This document shows positions 15,354 to 25,200 of a stretch of 64,000 bases of DNA, piece by piece. Under the pieces are notes generated by a model, which was given only the letters and a program-made list of their open reading frames with translations, searched no databases and was not told where the DNA came from. Source of the stretch: Actinomycetospora succinea (GTDB lineage Bacteria; Actinomycetota; Actinomycetes; Mycobacteriales; Pseudonocardiaceae); the NCBI RefSeq assembly GCF_004363095.1, contig NZ_SNYO01000012.1, positions 1-64,000 of the forward strand, written 5' to 3'. Positions within the stretch are counted from its first letter, which is position 1. Every line of letters starts with the position of its first letter. Both the position numbers and the translations under genes were made by a program.

Positions 15354-16634
15354 TCAGGTGCGCGGGGTCGTCGCCGTTCCCGGGGTCGTCCCGTCGCTGT
15401 CCGCCGCGGTGGGCCGATCCGCGGGTTCGATCGAGTCGCCGGAATCGGTCTCCGTGTCGGGCTCGGGCTCGAACTCCGCGTCGTCGTCCTGCATCTCGGC
15501 GACCGCGTCCTCGCTCGGCTCGTCCTGGGCGCCGGTGCGCAGGTCGATCTGCTCGCCGAAGTAGCGGAGGATCTCGGCGATCACCGCCGCCACCGGCACC
15601 GCGAGGAACGCCCCGGCGATGCCCGCGAGGCTCGAGCCCGCGGTCACGGCGAGGATGACGATCGCCGAGTTGAGCCCCAGCCCGCGGCCCTGGACCAGCG
15701 GCTGGAGCAGGTTCCCCTCGATCTGCTGCACGGCGAGGATGAGGATCAGCACGCCGATCGCCGTCCCGGGGCCCTGCACCACCAGCGCGATGAGCACCGA
15801 CAGCGCCCCGGCGACGAGCGCGCCGATGATCGGGATGAACGCGCCGAAGAACGTCAGCACCGCGAGCGGCAGGGCGAGCGGCACCCCGAAGATCACGAGG
15901 CCGACGCCGATGAACAGCGCGTCGACGAACCCGATGAGCGCCTGGCTGCGGATGAAGCCGCCCAGGCGCAGCCACGAGCGGGCGCCGATCTCCGCGAGGT
16001 GGCCGCCGGACGTCGGGCCCGCGACGCGGCGCAGCCACGGCAGGAACGTCGGGCCGTCCTTGACGAACAGGAACGCGAGCACGAGCGCGAGCACGGCGTT
16101 GATGACGCTGTTGGCCACCGTGGTGAGGCCGGTCAGCACACCGGTGGCGATCTGGCCCGCGCTCTGCTGGAGGCGCTCGACCGCGGCCTGCACGTACTGG
16201 CCGATCTGGCTCGCGCCCAGGTTGAACGGCGGGCCCTGCAGCCAGCCCTGGATCTGCTGGATCCCGCCGACGGCCCCCTGGCCGATCGCCGGGGCCTGCC
16301 CCGCCACCGCGGGGGCGATGGCCGCGATGATCCCGCCGAACACCGCCAGCCCGAGCAGCAGCACCACCGCGGTCGCCAGCGTCCCGGGCCACCGGTGGTT
16401 GCGCAGCCACGTCACCGGCGGCTCCAGCACCGTCGCGATGACGAGGCCGAGGAACACCGGGAACATGACGTCCCACAGCGCGATGACCAGGTACCCGACC
16501 ACCGTCAGGGCGGCCACGACCAGCAGGAACCGCAGGCTCCACCGCGCGGTCCAGGCCAGCCCCTCGCCGATGAGGTGTCCGCGCGTGGGCGTGTGACCAC
16601 GAGCGATGTCCCGGGAGGCGGGGGCCTCGTCCAT
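15354..16634 (-). CDS. AI-2E family transporter (YdiK/PerM fold)
   Basis: A 426-residue membrane protein with the typical order for this family: two N-terminal helices, a further hydrophobic pair, an amphipathic stretch (about residues 100-160, GWLQGPPFNLG), then the conserved core FVKDGPTFLPWLRRV, FVDALFIGVGLVIFGVPLALPLAVLTFFGAFIPIIGALVAG (split across helices 6-7) and QQIEGNLLQPLVQGRGL. An acidic C-terminal tail (about 70 residues rich in E, D, P, S) is cytoplasmic. The family carries out transport or exchange of unknown substrates. ATG 16632-16634 gives MDEAPASRDIARGH. Monocistronic, convergent with doxX, downstream of icd on the same strand beyond a terminator. Confidence 0.85.
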   Translation of the reverse strand: MDEAPASRDIARGHTPTRGHLIGEGLAWTARWSLRFLLVVAALTVVGYLVIALWDVMFPVFLGLVIATVLEPPVTWLRNHRWPGTLATAVVLLLGLAVFGGIIAAIAPAVAGQAPAIGQGAVGGIQQIQGWLQGPPFNLGASQIGQYVQAAVERLQQSAGQIATGVLTGLTTVANSVINAVLALVLAFLFVKDGPTFLPWLRRVAGPTSGGHLAEIGARSWLRLGGFIRSQALIGFVDALFIGVGLVIFGVPLALPLAVLTFFGAFIPIIGALVAGALSVLIALVVQGPGTAIGVLILILAVQQIEGNLLQPLVQGRGLGLNSAIVILAVTAGSSLAGIAGAFLAVPVAAVIAEILRYFGEQIDLRTGAQDEPSEDAVAEMQDDDAEFEPEPDTETDSGDSIEPADRPTAADSDGTTPGTATTPRT

Positions 16635-16745
16635 GGACCCGAGTGTGTCAGTGATGGGGGATCCTCCGGCGGCGACGGGCTGCGGGGCGTGCCAACGGCC
16701 CGGGGTGCCCACCCGGCGCCACGCCGTACCCACGGAGCCCGACGA

Positions 16746-16784
16746 CGACGGGCCCCGCCCGACGAGGTCGGACGGGGCCCGTCG
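16746..16784 (-). terminator. terminator of icd
   Basis: An 18-bp stem with one mismatch (CGACGGGCCCCG...GTCG) and a 3-base loop GAG, 17 bp beyond the icd stop codon. Strongest simple hairpin in the 167-bp gap between icd and the AI-2E gene. Confidence 0.75.
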
Positions 16785-16801
16785 CGCGGACGTCGAGCGG
16801 A

Positions 16802-18019
16802 CTAGCTCGCGACGGCCTTCTGCAGGCCCTCGTCGATCGCGTCGAGGAAGTCCTGGGTGTTGAGGTACGGCGCGTCCTTGCCGATGAGCAGCGCCAGGTC
16901 CTTGGTCATCTTGCCGTCCTCGACGGTCGCGATGCAGACGTCCTCGATCTTCTGCGCGAAGTCGACGAGGGCGTCGTTGCCGTCGAGGCGGCCGCGCTGG
17001 GCGAGGCCACGGCTCCAGGCGAAGATCGACGCGATCGGGTTGGTCGACGTCTCCTTGCCCTGCTGGTGCTGGCGGAAGTGCCGGGTCACCGTGCCGTGGG
17101 CGGCCTCGGCCTCGACGGTGCCGTCGGGCGTCATGAGCACCGAGGTCATGAGACCGAGCGAGCCGAAGCCCTGCGCGACGATGTCGGACTGCACGTCGCC
17201 GTCGTAGTTCTTGCAGGCCCAGACGTAGCCGCCCTCCCACTTCAGGGCGGCGGCGACCATGTCGTCGATGAGGCGGTGCTCGTAGGTGAGACCGGCCTTC
17301 TCGAAGTCGGCCTTGAACTCCGACTCGAAGATCTCCTCGAAGGTGTCGCGGAACATGCCGTCGTACGCCTTGAGGATGGTGTTCTTCGTCGACATGTAGA
17401 CCGGGAAGCCGCGGTCGAGGCCGTAGCGCAGCGAGGCGCGGGCGAAGTCGACGATCGAGTTCTTGTAGTTGTACATGCCCAGCGCGACGCCCCCGTCCTC
17501 CGGGAACTTCGCGACCTGGAACTCCATCGGCTCACCCCCGCCGTCGGGGGTGTAGGTGATGGTGACGGTGCCCGGGCCGGGGACCTTGAAGTCCTGCGCC
17601 AGGTACTGGTCGCCGTGCGCGTGACGGCCGACGACGATCGGCTTCGTCCAGTGCGGGACGTAGCGCGGGATGTTCGAGCAGACGATCGGCTCGCGGAAGA
17701 TGGTGCCGCCGAGGATGTTGCGGATCGTCCCGTTGGGCGAGCGGTACATGCGCTTGAGGCCGAACTCCTCGACGCGCGCCTCGTCCGGCGTGATCGTCGC
17801 GCACTTGACGCCGACACCGTGCTTCTTGATCGCGTTCGCCGCGTCGACCGTGACCTGGTCGTCGGTCTCGTCGCGCTTCTCGATGCCCAGGTCGTAGTAC
17901 TCGAGATCGATGTCGAGGTACGGGTGGATCAGCTTGTCCTTGATGAACTGCCAGATGATCCGGGTCATCTCGTCACCGTCGAGCTCGACGACGGTGCCCT
18001 CTACCTTGATCTTCGCCAC
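16802..18019 (-). CDS. icd: NADP-dependent isocitrate dehydrogenase
   Basis: A 405-residue homodimeric-type IDH (the eukaryote-like class, not the 80-kDa monomer). It converts isocitrate and NADP to 2-oxoglutarate, CO2 and NADPH in the TCA cycle. Visible are GDEMTRIIW at the N-terminus, the substrate-binding segment [30 protein letters not shown] with the metal-binding aspartates, and [30 protein letters not shown] (in two pieces) for NADP binding and metal. The GTG start 18017-18019 (VAKIKVEG) matches the usual N-terminus; GAGGAGG lies about 11 bases upstream, slightly far. Cytoplasmic, single-gene unit with its own terminator. Confidence 0.96.
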   Translation of the reverse strand: MAKIKVEGTVVELDGDEMTRIIWQFIKDKLIHPYLDIDLEYYDLGIEKRDETDDQVTVDAANAIKKHGVGVKCATITPDEARVEEFGLKRMYRSPNGTIRNILGGTIFREPIVCSNIPRYVPHWTKPIVVGRHAHGDQYLAQDFKVPGPGTVTITYTPDGGGEPMEFQVAKFPEDGGVALGMYNYKNSIVDFARASLRYGLDRGFPVYMSTKNTILKAYDGMFRDTFEEIFESEFKADFEKAGLTYEHRLIDDMVAAALKWEGGYVWACKNYDGDVQSDIVAQGFGSLGLMTSVLMTPDGTVEAEAAHGTVTRHFRQHQQGKETSTNPIASIFAWSRGLAQRGRLDGNDALVDFAQKIEDVCIATVEDGKMTKDLALLIGKDAPYLNTQDFLDAIDEGLQKAVAS

Positions 18020-18131
18020 GACTCGAGAGACCTCCTCATGGGGCGCCGACCACCGGCGCCGGCTGGCTTGCCCGCACGCTATCAACGTGGGCGCGGGGCA
18101 CGACGGGTGAGGAATACCCAGGTGGGCGGCA

Positions 18132-18713
18132 TCACCGGGCCGCGATCGGGCCACCCGTGATGGTGAGCGAGACGAGGATCATCACGAGCCCGAACAGGAC
18201 GTAGGTGACGATGTCGACGCGCCGGCTGCGGACGGCGAGCAGACCGGCCGCGGTGCGGGTCAGGCTCGCCCGCAGCACCCCGCCGAGCAGCAGCGCGAGG
18301 CCCAGCTCGGTGGTGCCCTCGCGCCAGTGCTGCAGGCCGATCCGGGCGAACGCGACGGCCACGACGAGCATGACCGCGAGGAAGGGCAGGTGCCCGCGGA
18401 CCTTGCGCCACGTCTCGGCGCGTGTGCGCGGCGGGCGGGCGTGCCGGCCCGCCGGGAGCATCTCGGTGGGGCTCTCGTCGGGCGGCGGCACGCCGGGACG
18501 GGAGGTCGGGGGCGCGACGGGCGGCGCCTCTGGCTGGGGGCCGGACCGCGGAGAGGACCGCGGGGCGGGGGGCCGGAGCGGGGCCTGGTCCGGGGCCTGA
18601 CCCGGCGGCTGACCCGGCGACTGACCCGGTGCCGGGGCGGGCCGCGACCCGACCGCCGGTGGCCCCGGTGGGGGCCCCGACGGTCGTCCCGATCGAGGGG
18701 TCACGGCGGTCAT
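18132..18713 (-). CDS. DUF3017 membrane protein
   Basis: A 193-residue protein. The first 100 residues are Pro/Gln/Gly/Ser-rich disorder; the last 90 carry three hydrophobic helices with [22 protein letters not shown] and [24 protein letters not shown], as in actinobacterial DUF3017 proteins. The gene follows folD by 16 bp and is almost certainly cotranscribed. DUF3017 genes often sit next to folD in actinobacteria. Function unknown. The charged VRSRRVD motif near the third helix is the most conserved-looking part. Confidence 0.8.
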   Translation of the reverse strand: MTAVTPRSGRPSGPPPGPPAVGSRPAPAPGQSPGQPPGQAPDQAPLRPPAPRSSPRSGPQPEAPPVAPPTSRPGVPPPDESPTEMLPAGRHARPPRTRAETWRKVRGHLPFLAVMLVVAVAFARIGLQHWREGTTELGLALLLGGVLRASLTRTAAGLLAVRSRRVDIVTYVLFGLVMILVSLTITGGPIAAR

Positions 18714-18729
18714 CCGCGGCGTCCGGTGA

Positions 18730-19584
18730 TCATCCCTGGGCCAGTCGCTCCGCGCTCTCGACGACGTTGGTGACCAGCATCCCGCGCGTCATCGGGCCGA
18801 CGCCGCCGGGGACCGGGGCGAGGTAGGACGCGACCTCGGCGACCTCCGGGGCGACGTCGCCGACCAGGCCGTTCTCGCCGCGGGTGATACCGACGTCGAG
18901 CACGGCGGCACCGGGCTTGATCATGTCGGCGGTGACGAGGCCGGGGACACCGGCGGCCGCGACGACGACGTCGGCGGCGCGCAGCTCGGCGGCGACGTCC
19001 TTGGTGCCGGTGTGGCACAGGGTCACGGTCGCGTTCACCGAGCGCAGGGTGAGCAGCAGGCCCAGCGGGCGGCCCACGGTGACGCCGCGCCCGAGCACCG
19101 TGACCTTGGCGCCGTTCAGCGGGACGTCGTAGCGGCGCAGCAGCTCGACGACCCCGCGCGGCGTGCACGGCAGCGGGCCCGGCTCCTGGAGCACGAGCCG
19201 CCCGAGGTTGGTGGGGTGCAGCCCGTCGGCGTCCTTGGCGGGGTCGATCCGCTCGAGAACGGCGCCCGAGTCCAGGCCCTTGGGCAGCGGGAGCTGGACG
19301 ATGTAGCCGGTGCACGCCGGGTCGGCGTTGAGCTCGTCGATCGCGCGCTCGACGTCGGCCTGGGTCGCGTCGGCGGGCAGGTCGCGGCGGATCGACTCGA
19401 TGCCGATCTTCGCGCAGTCGTTGTGCTTGGCCTTGACGTAGGAGTGCGACCCCGGGTCGTCGCCGACGAGCACGGTGCCGAGGCCCGGCGTCCGGCCCGC
19501 GGCGGTCAGCGCCTCGACCCGCGTCTTCAGGTCGTCGAGGATCGCGGCGAGGGTGGCCTTCCCGTCCAGCTTGGTCGCGGTCAC
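18730..19584 (-). CDS. folD: bifunctional methylenetetrahydrofolate dehydrogenase / methenyltetrahydrofolate cyclohydrolase
   Basis: A 284-residue enzyme interconverting 5,10-methylene-, 5,10-methenyl- and 10-formyl-tetrahydrofolate with NADP; it supplies formyl groups for purN and purH elsewhere in this window. Motifs seen: [17 protein letters not shown] (catalytic Lys), [57 protein letters not shown] (Rossmann loop), and [17 protein letters not shown]. The GTG start 19582-19584 is 4 bases after the DMT transporter stop, so the three genes DMT, folD and DUF3017 could form one transcript. GRGVTVGRP replaces the more usual GRS-x-x-VGxP; the Ser to Gly change is seen in actinobacterial FolD as well. 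Confidence 0.95.
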   Translation of the reverse strand: MTATKLDGKATLAAILDDLKTRVEALTAAGRTPGLGTVLVGDDPGSHSYVKAKHNDCAKIGIESIRRDLPADATQADVERAIDELNADPACTGYIVQLPLPKGLDSGAVLERIDPAKDADGLHPTNLGRLVLQEPGPLPCTPRGVVELLRRYDVPLNGAKVTVLGRGVTVGRPLGLLLTLRSVNATVTLCHTGTKDVAAELRAADVVVAAAGVPGLVTADMIKPGAAVLDVGITRGENGLVGDVAPEVAEVASYLAPVPGGVGPMTRGMLVTNVVESAERLAQG

Positions 19585-19588
19585 ACCC

Positions 19589-20620
19589 TCATGATGGCAG
19601 GTCGGACCCCGTGTTCCGCGCAGCTGACCGCCGCAGGGGCCACGGGGCGGACGCGACCCCCGCCGCGACGAGGGTGAGGAGCGCCCCGAGCACGGTCGTG
19701 AGGCCGGGCGTCCCGGCGGCCGAGGGCAGCACGACGTCGAGCACGAGCGCGCCGACGATCTGCCCCGCGACCGCGCCGAGCGAGAGCAGCAGCACCCCGA
19801 CCTGCCCGACGACCCACGCCCCGAGCCCGATGAACAGCGCGCCGAACGGCCCGCCGAGGTAGAGGTACCAGGCGCTCGGCAACGGGTTCGGCGGGCCGAG
19901 CAGGAGCACCGCGACGACGGCGGCGACCGCCAGCGCCGCGCCCCCGACGACGAAGTTGACCGTCGCGGCGGGCAGCACCGAGGCCACCACGGAGTCGTTC
20001 TCGTCCTGCGCCGACCCGGTCCCCGAGCCGCCCGCGACCGCCGCCACCCGCCCGTTGAGGGCCTGCTGGGTCGCGACGGCGAGCCCGGCGGCGAGCGGGA
20101 GCAGCGCCAGCACCACCGGGGCGTCGGTGCTGATCGACGGCGCCACCGATAGCACGACCGCGCCCAGCATGAGGACCGCGCCGACGATGCGCGGCGGGGT
20201 CGTGGCCTGCGGCCCGGCGGGCCCGAGCCCGACGCGGTCGACGACGAGCCCGCCGCTGGACTGCCCGGCGACCACGGCGATCGTGAACAGCGCCGTGCCC
20301 AGGACGTGCGCCGTCAGGCCCTGCCCGGCGACGAGCAGCGCGCCACCGAGACCGCCCAGGAGCTGCCAGGGCCGCAGCCGCCCACGACGCCGTGCCGCGC
20401 CGACGCGCCCGAGCCCGCGGCGGCCCGCCGGCAGCAGCGCCAGGAGCACGAGCAGCAGGACCAGGCCCAGCCCGAAGGAGATGACCGCCGCGACCAGACC
20501 GTCGCCGAGCTGGGCGCCGAGCTCCGCGTTGACCCGGGCCTGCGCGACGATGAACGCGCCGGTCACGAACGCCCCGGCGAGCCCGAGCGCGGTGCGCGAG
20601 GAGGGTGCAGCCACGGTCAC
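19589..20620 (-). CDS. DMT-family transporter (DUF606/YdcZ type)
   Basis: A 343-residue protein with ten hydrophobic segments in two similar halves, each starting with the DUF606 pattern ([20 protein letters not shown] and, in the second half, [18 protein letters not shown]). A long polar loop (about 205-225, [15 protein letters not shown]) divides the halves. Bacterial members are normally about 150-residue single units or about 300-residue tandem forms; this is the tandem form. Probably an exporter or carrier of a small metabolite; no substrate known. It starts with GTG and its stop is 4 bp before folD. Confidence 0.8.
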   Translation of the reverse strand: MTVAAPSSRTALGLAGAFVTGAFIVAQARVNAELGAQLGDGLVAAVISFGLGLVLLLVLLALLPAGRRGLGRVGAARRRGRLRPWQLLGGLGGALLVAGQGLTAHVLGTALFTIAVVAGQSSGGLVVDRVGLGPAGPQATTPPRIVGAVLMLGAVVLSVAPSISTDAPVVLALLPLAAGLAVATQQALNGRVAAVAGGSGTGSAQDENDSVVASVLPAATVNFVVGGAALAVAAVVAVLLLGPPNPLPSAWYLYLGGPFGALFIGLGAWVVGQVGVLLLSLGAVAGQIVGALVLDVVLPSAAGTPGLTTVLGALLTLVAAGVASAPWPLRRSAARNTGSDLPS

Positions 20621-20714
20621 GGGAACCTAGCGCGCGTGCGGCTGTCCCGCGCCGCGGCCGATCGTCCGCGACCGGATCCGTGGCGCAGCGAACGGGTATC
20701 TCGTCGGCCTAGAC

Positions 20715-20737
20715 GCAGCGAACGGCTCGTTCGCTGC
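20715..20737 (-). terminator. hairpin GCAGCGAACG-GCT-CGTTCGCTGC
   Basis: Perfect 10-bp arms with a 3-base loop, beginning at the stop codon of the 20737-21330 gene. It separates that gene from the downstream DMT transporter. The arm sequence GCAGCGAACG occurs once more, unpaired, at about 20684-20693. Confidence 0.65.
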
Positions 20738-21330
20738 TATCGGGGGGCGCGGCGTCCGAGTGGGGCGAGTCGGGCGCCGCGGGCGAGGCGCACGAGTCGG
20801 GCGGTCGGCGCCGGCGGGGCGGTCGCGGTGTTCGCCGCCGCGACGACACCGGCGTAGATCGCGTGCTGGACGAAGCTCGTGACGACCAGGCGCCGTTCCC
20901 AGCGCCACGGCGGCGGGGTCTCGCCGAGCACCGGGAACAGGCCGAGCGCCATCACCTGGGACGCCGCGAAGAACGCCAGCCCCGGCCGCGGCTCGCGGCC
21001 CAGGACGTGCTGGAGCGCGACGTGGCCGGCGCCGACCGCCGAGCCGTACCCCCAGTGCACGAGCCAGAACAGGGCCTGACGCTCCTGCGGCGACCGCGGA
21101 GCCCACCCGATGACGTGGCGCGTCAGCACCGAGGCGGCGATGACGACGTGCTCGCTGTCGTCGTAGTCGAGGACCACGCCGGCGTCCTCGGGGGTGACCC
21201 CGTGGCGCCGGGTGAAGCGGCGACGGCGACGATGGGCCGCGAGGGCCATCGCGGCGGTGCCGACGGCGCCGCCGAGCACCCCTCGGGCGGCTCCGCGGAG
21301 CACCCGTGCGTCCCCCCGCCGTCCGGTCAT
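20737..21330 (-). CDS. predicted membrane protein, unknown function
   Basis: A 197-residue protein. After an Arg-rich start come LRGAARGVLGGAVGTAAMALAAH (helix 1), then a polar region with YDDSEHVVIAASVLTRHVIGW, and three further hydrophobic stretches containing ALFWLVHWGYGSAVGAGH, LAFFAASQVMALGLFPVLG and VTSFVQHAIYAGVVAAANTAT. The pattern resembles small DUF1440/DUF6789-type membrane proteins, but no firm family was recognised. Four helices with histidines near the membrane faces. Monocistronic, with a hairpin at its end. Coding is supported by consistent codon position bias and length. Confidence 0.65.
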   Translation of the reverse strand: MTGRRGDARVLRGAARGVLGGAVGTAAMALAAHRRRRRFTRRHGVTPEDAGVVLDYDDSEHVVIAASVLTRHVIGWAPRSPQERQALFWLVHWGYGSAVGAGHVALQHVLGREPRPGLAFFAASQVMALGLFPVLGETPPPWRWERRLVVTSFVQHAIYAGVVAAANTATAPPAPTARLVRLARGARLAPLGRRAPR

Positions 21331-21531
21331 GGGGCCAGCATGCCCTGGATCGGTTCACGATGCGGACGGACAGGTCCCCCCTCCGTTCGGTCCCCTCCGT
21401 TCGTCCGGTGCCCTCTGAGTCGTGTCCCACACCACACTCATCTCACACACCGGATTCACGCTGTTGCGCCTCGTAGCGCAAGGGGGCGAGCCCCGTGCGC
21501 GGATCCCGGTCGGACACACGAAGGAGTGGGG

Positions 21532-22200
21532 ATGACCACGATCGACGAGCAGGCCGGCGCCGCCCACGCGGCACCGGACACCGGGGCGGACGAGGCGGCG
21601 GCGGCCGCGGCGGCCGCCAACCCGGCACTGGTGGGCGTACCCACCTTCGTCATCGGGTCGGTGGCACTGGGTCTCTACCTGATCGGGTTCACGGGCGCCT
21701 CGAGCACCGCCCTGGTCGGCATGCTCCCGATCCTGTTCATGTGCACCGGTCTCGGCCAGGTCATCGCCACGGTCTGGGCGATCCGCACCGGGGCCGGGCC
21801 GGTCGCCGCGATCTTCGGCATCTTCGCCGGGTTCTGGTTGAGCTTCGCCGTGCTCGCGACGTCGCTGGGCGCGGACTGGTTCGGGCCGACGTCGACCGAC
21901 ACCACCGTGGCCACCGGCGCCCAGGTGACGTTCCTGCTGAGCTGGCTGGTCGGCATCGTCATGCTCACCCTGGCCTCGCTGCGGCTGCCGTCGGTGTTCA
22001 CGCTGCTGTTCGTGCTGGTCGACGCGGCGCTGCTGCTCGTGCTGCTGGGCACCTCGAGCGGCTCGACCGGGCTGCTGTTCGGCGGCGGCATCGCGGTGTT
22101 CGCGTTCACCCTGGTCGGCGTCTACCTGTTCTTCGACGCCCTCGGCCAGGCCACCGGCGGCAAGGCGCTCCCGATGGGCAAGCCGATCATCGGCGGCTGA
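21532..22200 (+). CDS. GPR1/FUN34/YaaH-family acetate transporter
   Basis: A 222-residue protein with six hydrophobic helices. After an Ala-rich N-terminus comes NPALVGVPTFVIGSVALGLYLIGF, the variant of the family's N-P-x-P-L-G-L signature, then GLGQVIATVWAI and GIFAGFWLSF, matching family helix pairs. Relatives such as E. coli SatP carry acetate and succinate across the membrane. AAGGAG at 21520-21525 supports ATG 21532. Monocistronic, with a strong hairpin beyond the stop. The second half is rich in Leu/Val as expected; nothing unusual. Confidence 0.85.
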   Translation: MTTIDEQAGAAHAAPDTGADEAAAAAAAANPALVGVPTFVIGSVALGLYLIGFTGASSTALVGMLPILFMCTGLGQVIATVWAIRTGAGPVAAIFGIFAGFWLSFAVLATSLGADWFGPTSTDTTVATGAQVTFLLSWLVGIVMLTLASLRLPSVFTLLFVLVDAALLLVLLGTSSGSTGLLFGGGIAVFAFTLVGVYLFFDALGQATGGKALPMGKPIIGG

Positions 22201-22223
22201 GCCACCGCACCACCCGCGGGGAG

Positions 22224-22268
22224 CGAGGGGCTCCTTCGCTGCGTCCGGCGCAGCGAGGGAGCCCCTCG
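22224..22268 (+). terminator. stem-loop terminator between the acetate transporter and dnaE2
   Basis: Arms of 20 bp (CGAGGGGCTCC-T-TCGCTGCG against CGCAGCGAGGGAGCCCCTCG) with one G-U pair and a 5-base loop. The two genes are convergent, so it can serve both strands. It shares the AGCGAGGGA core with hairpins at 170 and 54755. Confidence 0.8.
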
Positions 22269-22289
22269 TGCTGTCCCCGGGGTGCGGGC

Positions 22290-25200
22290 TCAGCGGAAGT
22301 CGCGGGAGCTCGACGGCACGCGGAGCTCGAGGCGTTCGACGCGGTCGGCGATCAGGTTGACCACGGTCGGCGCGTCGTGGGCCCGCTCGACGCGGCCCCG
22401 GATCACGAGCGCGGCGCTGGTGCGGGCGACGACGCGGTGGCGCGCCCAGAGGCCCTCGGAGCAGACGACGTTGAGCATGCCGGTCTCGTCCTCGAGGTTG
22501 AGGAACGTCGTGCCGCCCGCCGTCGCGGGGCGCTGGCGGTGGGTGACCACCCCGCCGACCTCGATCCGCTCGCCCTCGGGCACCCCCGCGACCCCGGCCA
22601 CCGAGAACGCGCCGCGCTCGTCGAGGGCCGCGCGCAGGTGGGTCACCGGGTGGCTGTCGGGGGTCAGGCCGGTGGCCCACACGTCGGCGACGGTGAGCTC
22701 GACCGCGCTCATGCCGGGCAGCGCCGGGGCCTCGAGCCCCACCGCGGTGTCGGGCAGGCGGTCGTGGCGCACGCCGTCGCGGACCACCCCGACCCCGGCG
22801 GCGGCCGCGCCGGCGGCCCAGAGCGCCTCGCGGCGGTCGAGCCCGAAGCAGCCCAGCGCCCCGGCCGTGGCGAGGGCCTCGACGTGGGCGGTGGTCAGCT
22901 CGGCACGGCGGGCGAGGTCGGCGACGTCGCGGTAGGCGCCGTTCTCGGTGCGCTCGGCCACGATCCGCGCGGCCACCTCGTCGCCCAGCCCCCGCACGCT
23001 CGCGAGCCCCAGCCGCACCGCGACCCCGCCGGCGCTGCCCTCGTGCGGCTCGAGCCCCGGGGTGTCGTCGGCGACCAGGACGTCGGGGCCCAGCACCACC
23101 GCCCCGTGCCGGCGGGCGTCGGCGGTGAGCGACTGGGGCGAGTAGAAGCCCATCGGCTGGGCCCGCAGCAGCGCCGCGCAGAAGGCGGCCGGGTAGTAGA
23201 GCTTGTACCAGGCGCTGACGTAGACCAGCGACGCGAAGCTGATCGAGTGGCTCTCGGGGAAGCCGAAGTTCGCGAACGCCCTGGTCTTGTGGAAGATCGT
23301 GTCCGCGAGGTCGCCGGTGATCCCGTTGGCCGCCATCCCCTCGTAGAACCGCTCGCGCATCCGCTCGATCCGCTCGGTGGAGCGCTTGGCCGACAGGGCG
23401 CGGCGCAGCTCGTCGGCCTCCGCGGCGGAGAAGCCGGCGACGTCGACCGCGAGCTGCATGAGCTGCTCCTGGAACAGCGGCACGCCGAGCGTCTTCTCCA
23501 GCGCCGGCTCGCAGAGCGGGTGGTCGTAGACGACGCGCTCGAGCCCGTTGCGCCGCCGGATGTAGGGGTGCACCGACCCGCCCTGGATCGGGCCGGGCCG
23601 GATGAGCGCGACCTCGACCACCAGGTCGTAGAACTCGCGGGGGCGCAGCCGCGGCAGCGTCGCCATCTGGGCCCGCGACTCGACCTGGAACACGCCCACC
23701 GAGTCGCCCTCGGCGAGCATGGCGAACACCGCCGGGTCGGTGGGCTGCAGGTCGTGCAGCTTCACCCGCACCCCGTGGTGCTCGGCGACCAGGTCGGACG
23801 CGTAGTGCAGCACCGAGAGCATCCCCAGCCCGAGCAGGTCGAACTTGACCAGCCCGACCGCCGCCGCGTCGTCCTTGTCCCACTGGATGACGCTGCGCCC
23901 CGGCATCCGCCCCCACTCCACGGGCACCACCTGGTCGACCGGGCGGTCGCAGATGACCATGCCGCCGGAGTGGATCCCCAGGTGGCGCGGGAAGCCCGCG
24001 ATCTGCTCGGCGAGCGAGGCCACCGCCGGCGGCATCTCGGGCACCTGCCCCGCGAGCTCGGCGCCCGGGCCCCAGCGGTCGATCTGCTTGCTCCACGCGT
24101 CCTGCTGGCCCTGCGAGAACCCCAGCGCGCGGGCGGCGTCACGCACCGCCGACCGCGGCCGGTAGGTGATGACGTTGGCGACCTGCGCGGCACGGTCGCG
24201 CCCGTAGCGCGCGTAGACGTACTGGATGGCCTCCTCGCGGCGGTCGGACTCGATGTCGAGGTCGATGTCGGGGTAGCCGTCGCGCTCCGGGGAGAGGAAG
24301 CGCTCGAACAGCAGGCCCATCAGCACGGCGTCGACGTGGGTGATGCCCAGCGCGAAGCAGACCGCCGAGTTGGCCGCCGACCCCCGACCCTGGCAGTAGA
24401 TGTCGTGGTCGGCGCAGTACTTCACGATGTCGGCGACGATGAGGAAGTAGCCGGGGAAGCCCTGGCGCTCGATGACGTCCAGCTCGTGGTCGATCACCTC
24501 GTAGGCCCGCGGCGAGCGCAGCCGATCGCCGTAGCGCACGCCCGCCCCCAGCCACGTCAGGCGGCGCAGCCAGCTCGCCTCCGTCTCGCCCTCGGGCACC
24601 GCGAACGGCGGCAGCTCGGGCGCCAGCAGCTCGAGGGAGAACGCGCACTCGCGCCCCAGCGTCGCGGCGTGCTCAACGGCCTGCGGGTGGCGCGCGAACC
24701 GCTGCGCCATCTCCGCCCCCGAGCGCAGGTGCGACGGGCCCGGCGGCAGCCAGCCCTCCGCGTCGTCGAGGCTGCGCCGCGCCCGGACCGCCCCGAGCGC
24801 GGCCGCGAGCCGCGCGCGGTCGGGCGTCGCGTAGTGGGCGCCGGTGGTGGCCACGGTGCGCAGGCCCCGGCCCCGGTCGGCCCGGTCGGCGATCTCGGCC
24901 AGCGCCGCGTTGCGCTCGGTGTCGTCCGGGAGGCCCTGGTCGGTGAGCTCGACCGCGACGTTCTCGGCCCCGAACAGCGCGACGAGCCGCTCGATCTCGC
25001 GGGCCGCCGCCTCCGCGCCGCCCGCCGCGAGCGCCCGGCGCACCGACCCCTTGCGGCACCCCGTCAGCACCTGCACGTGCCCCCCGAGCGTCGACGCGAC
25101 GCGCTCGGGGTCGTACACCGGGCGACCCTTCTCGCCGTGGGTGTGCATCTGCCCCTCGGTGATCGCCCGCGAGATCGCCCGGTAGCCGTCGGGGTCGCGG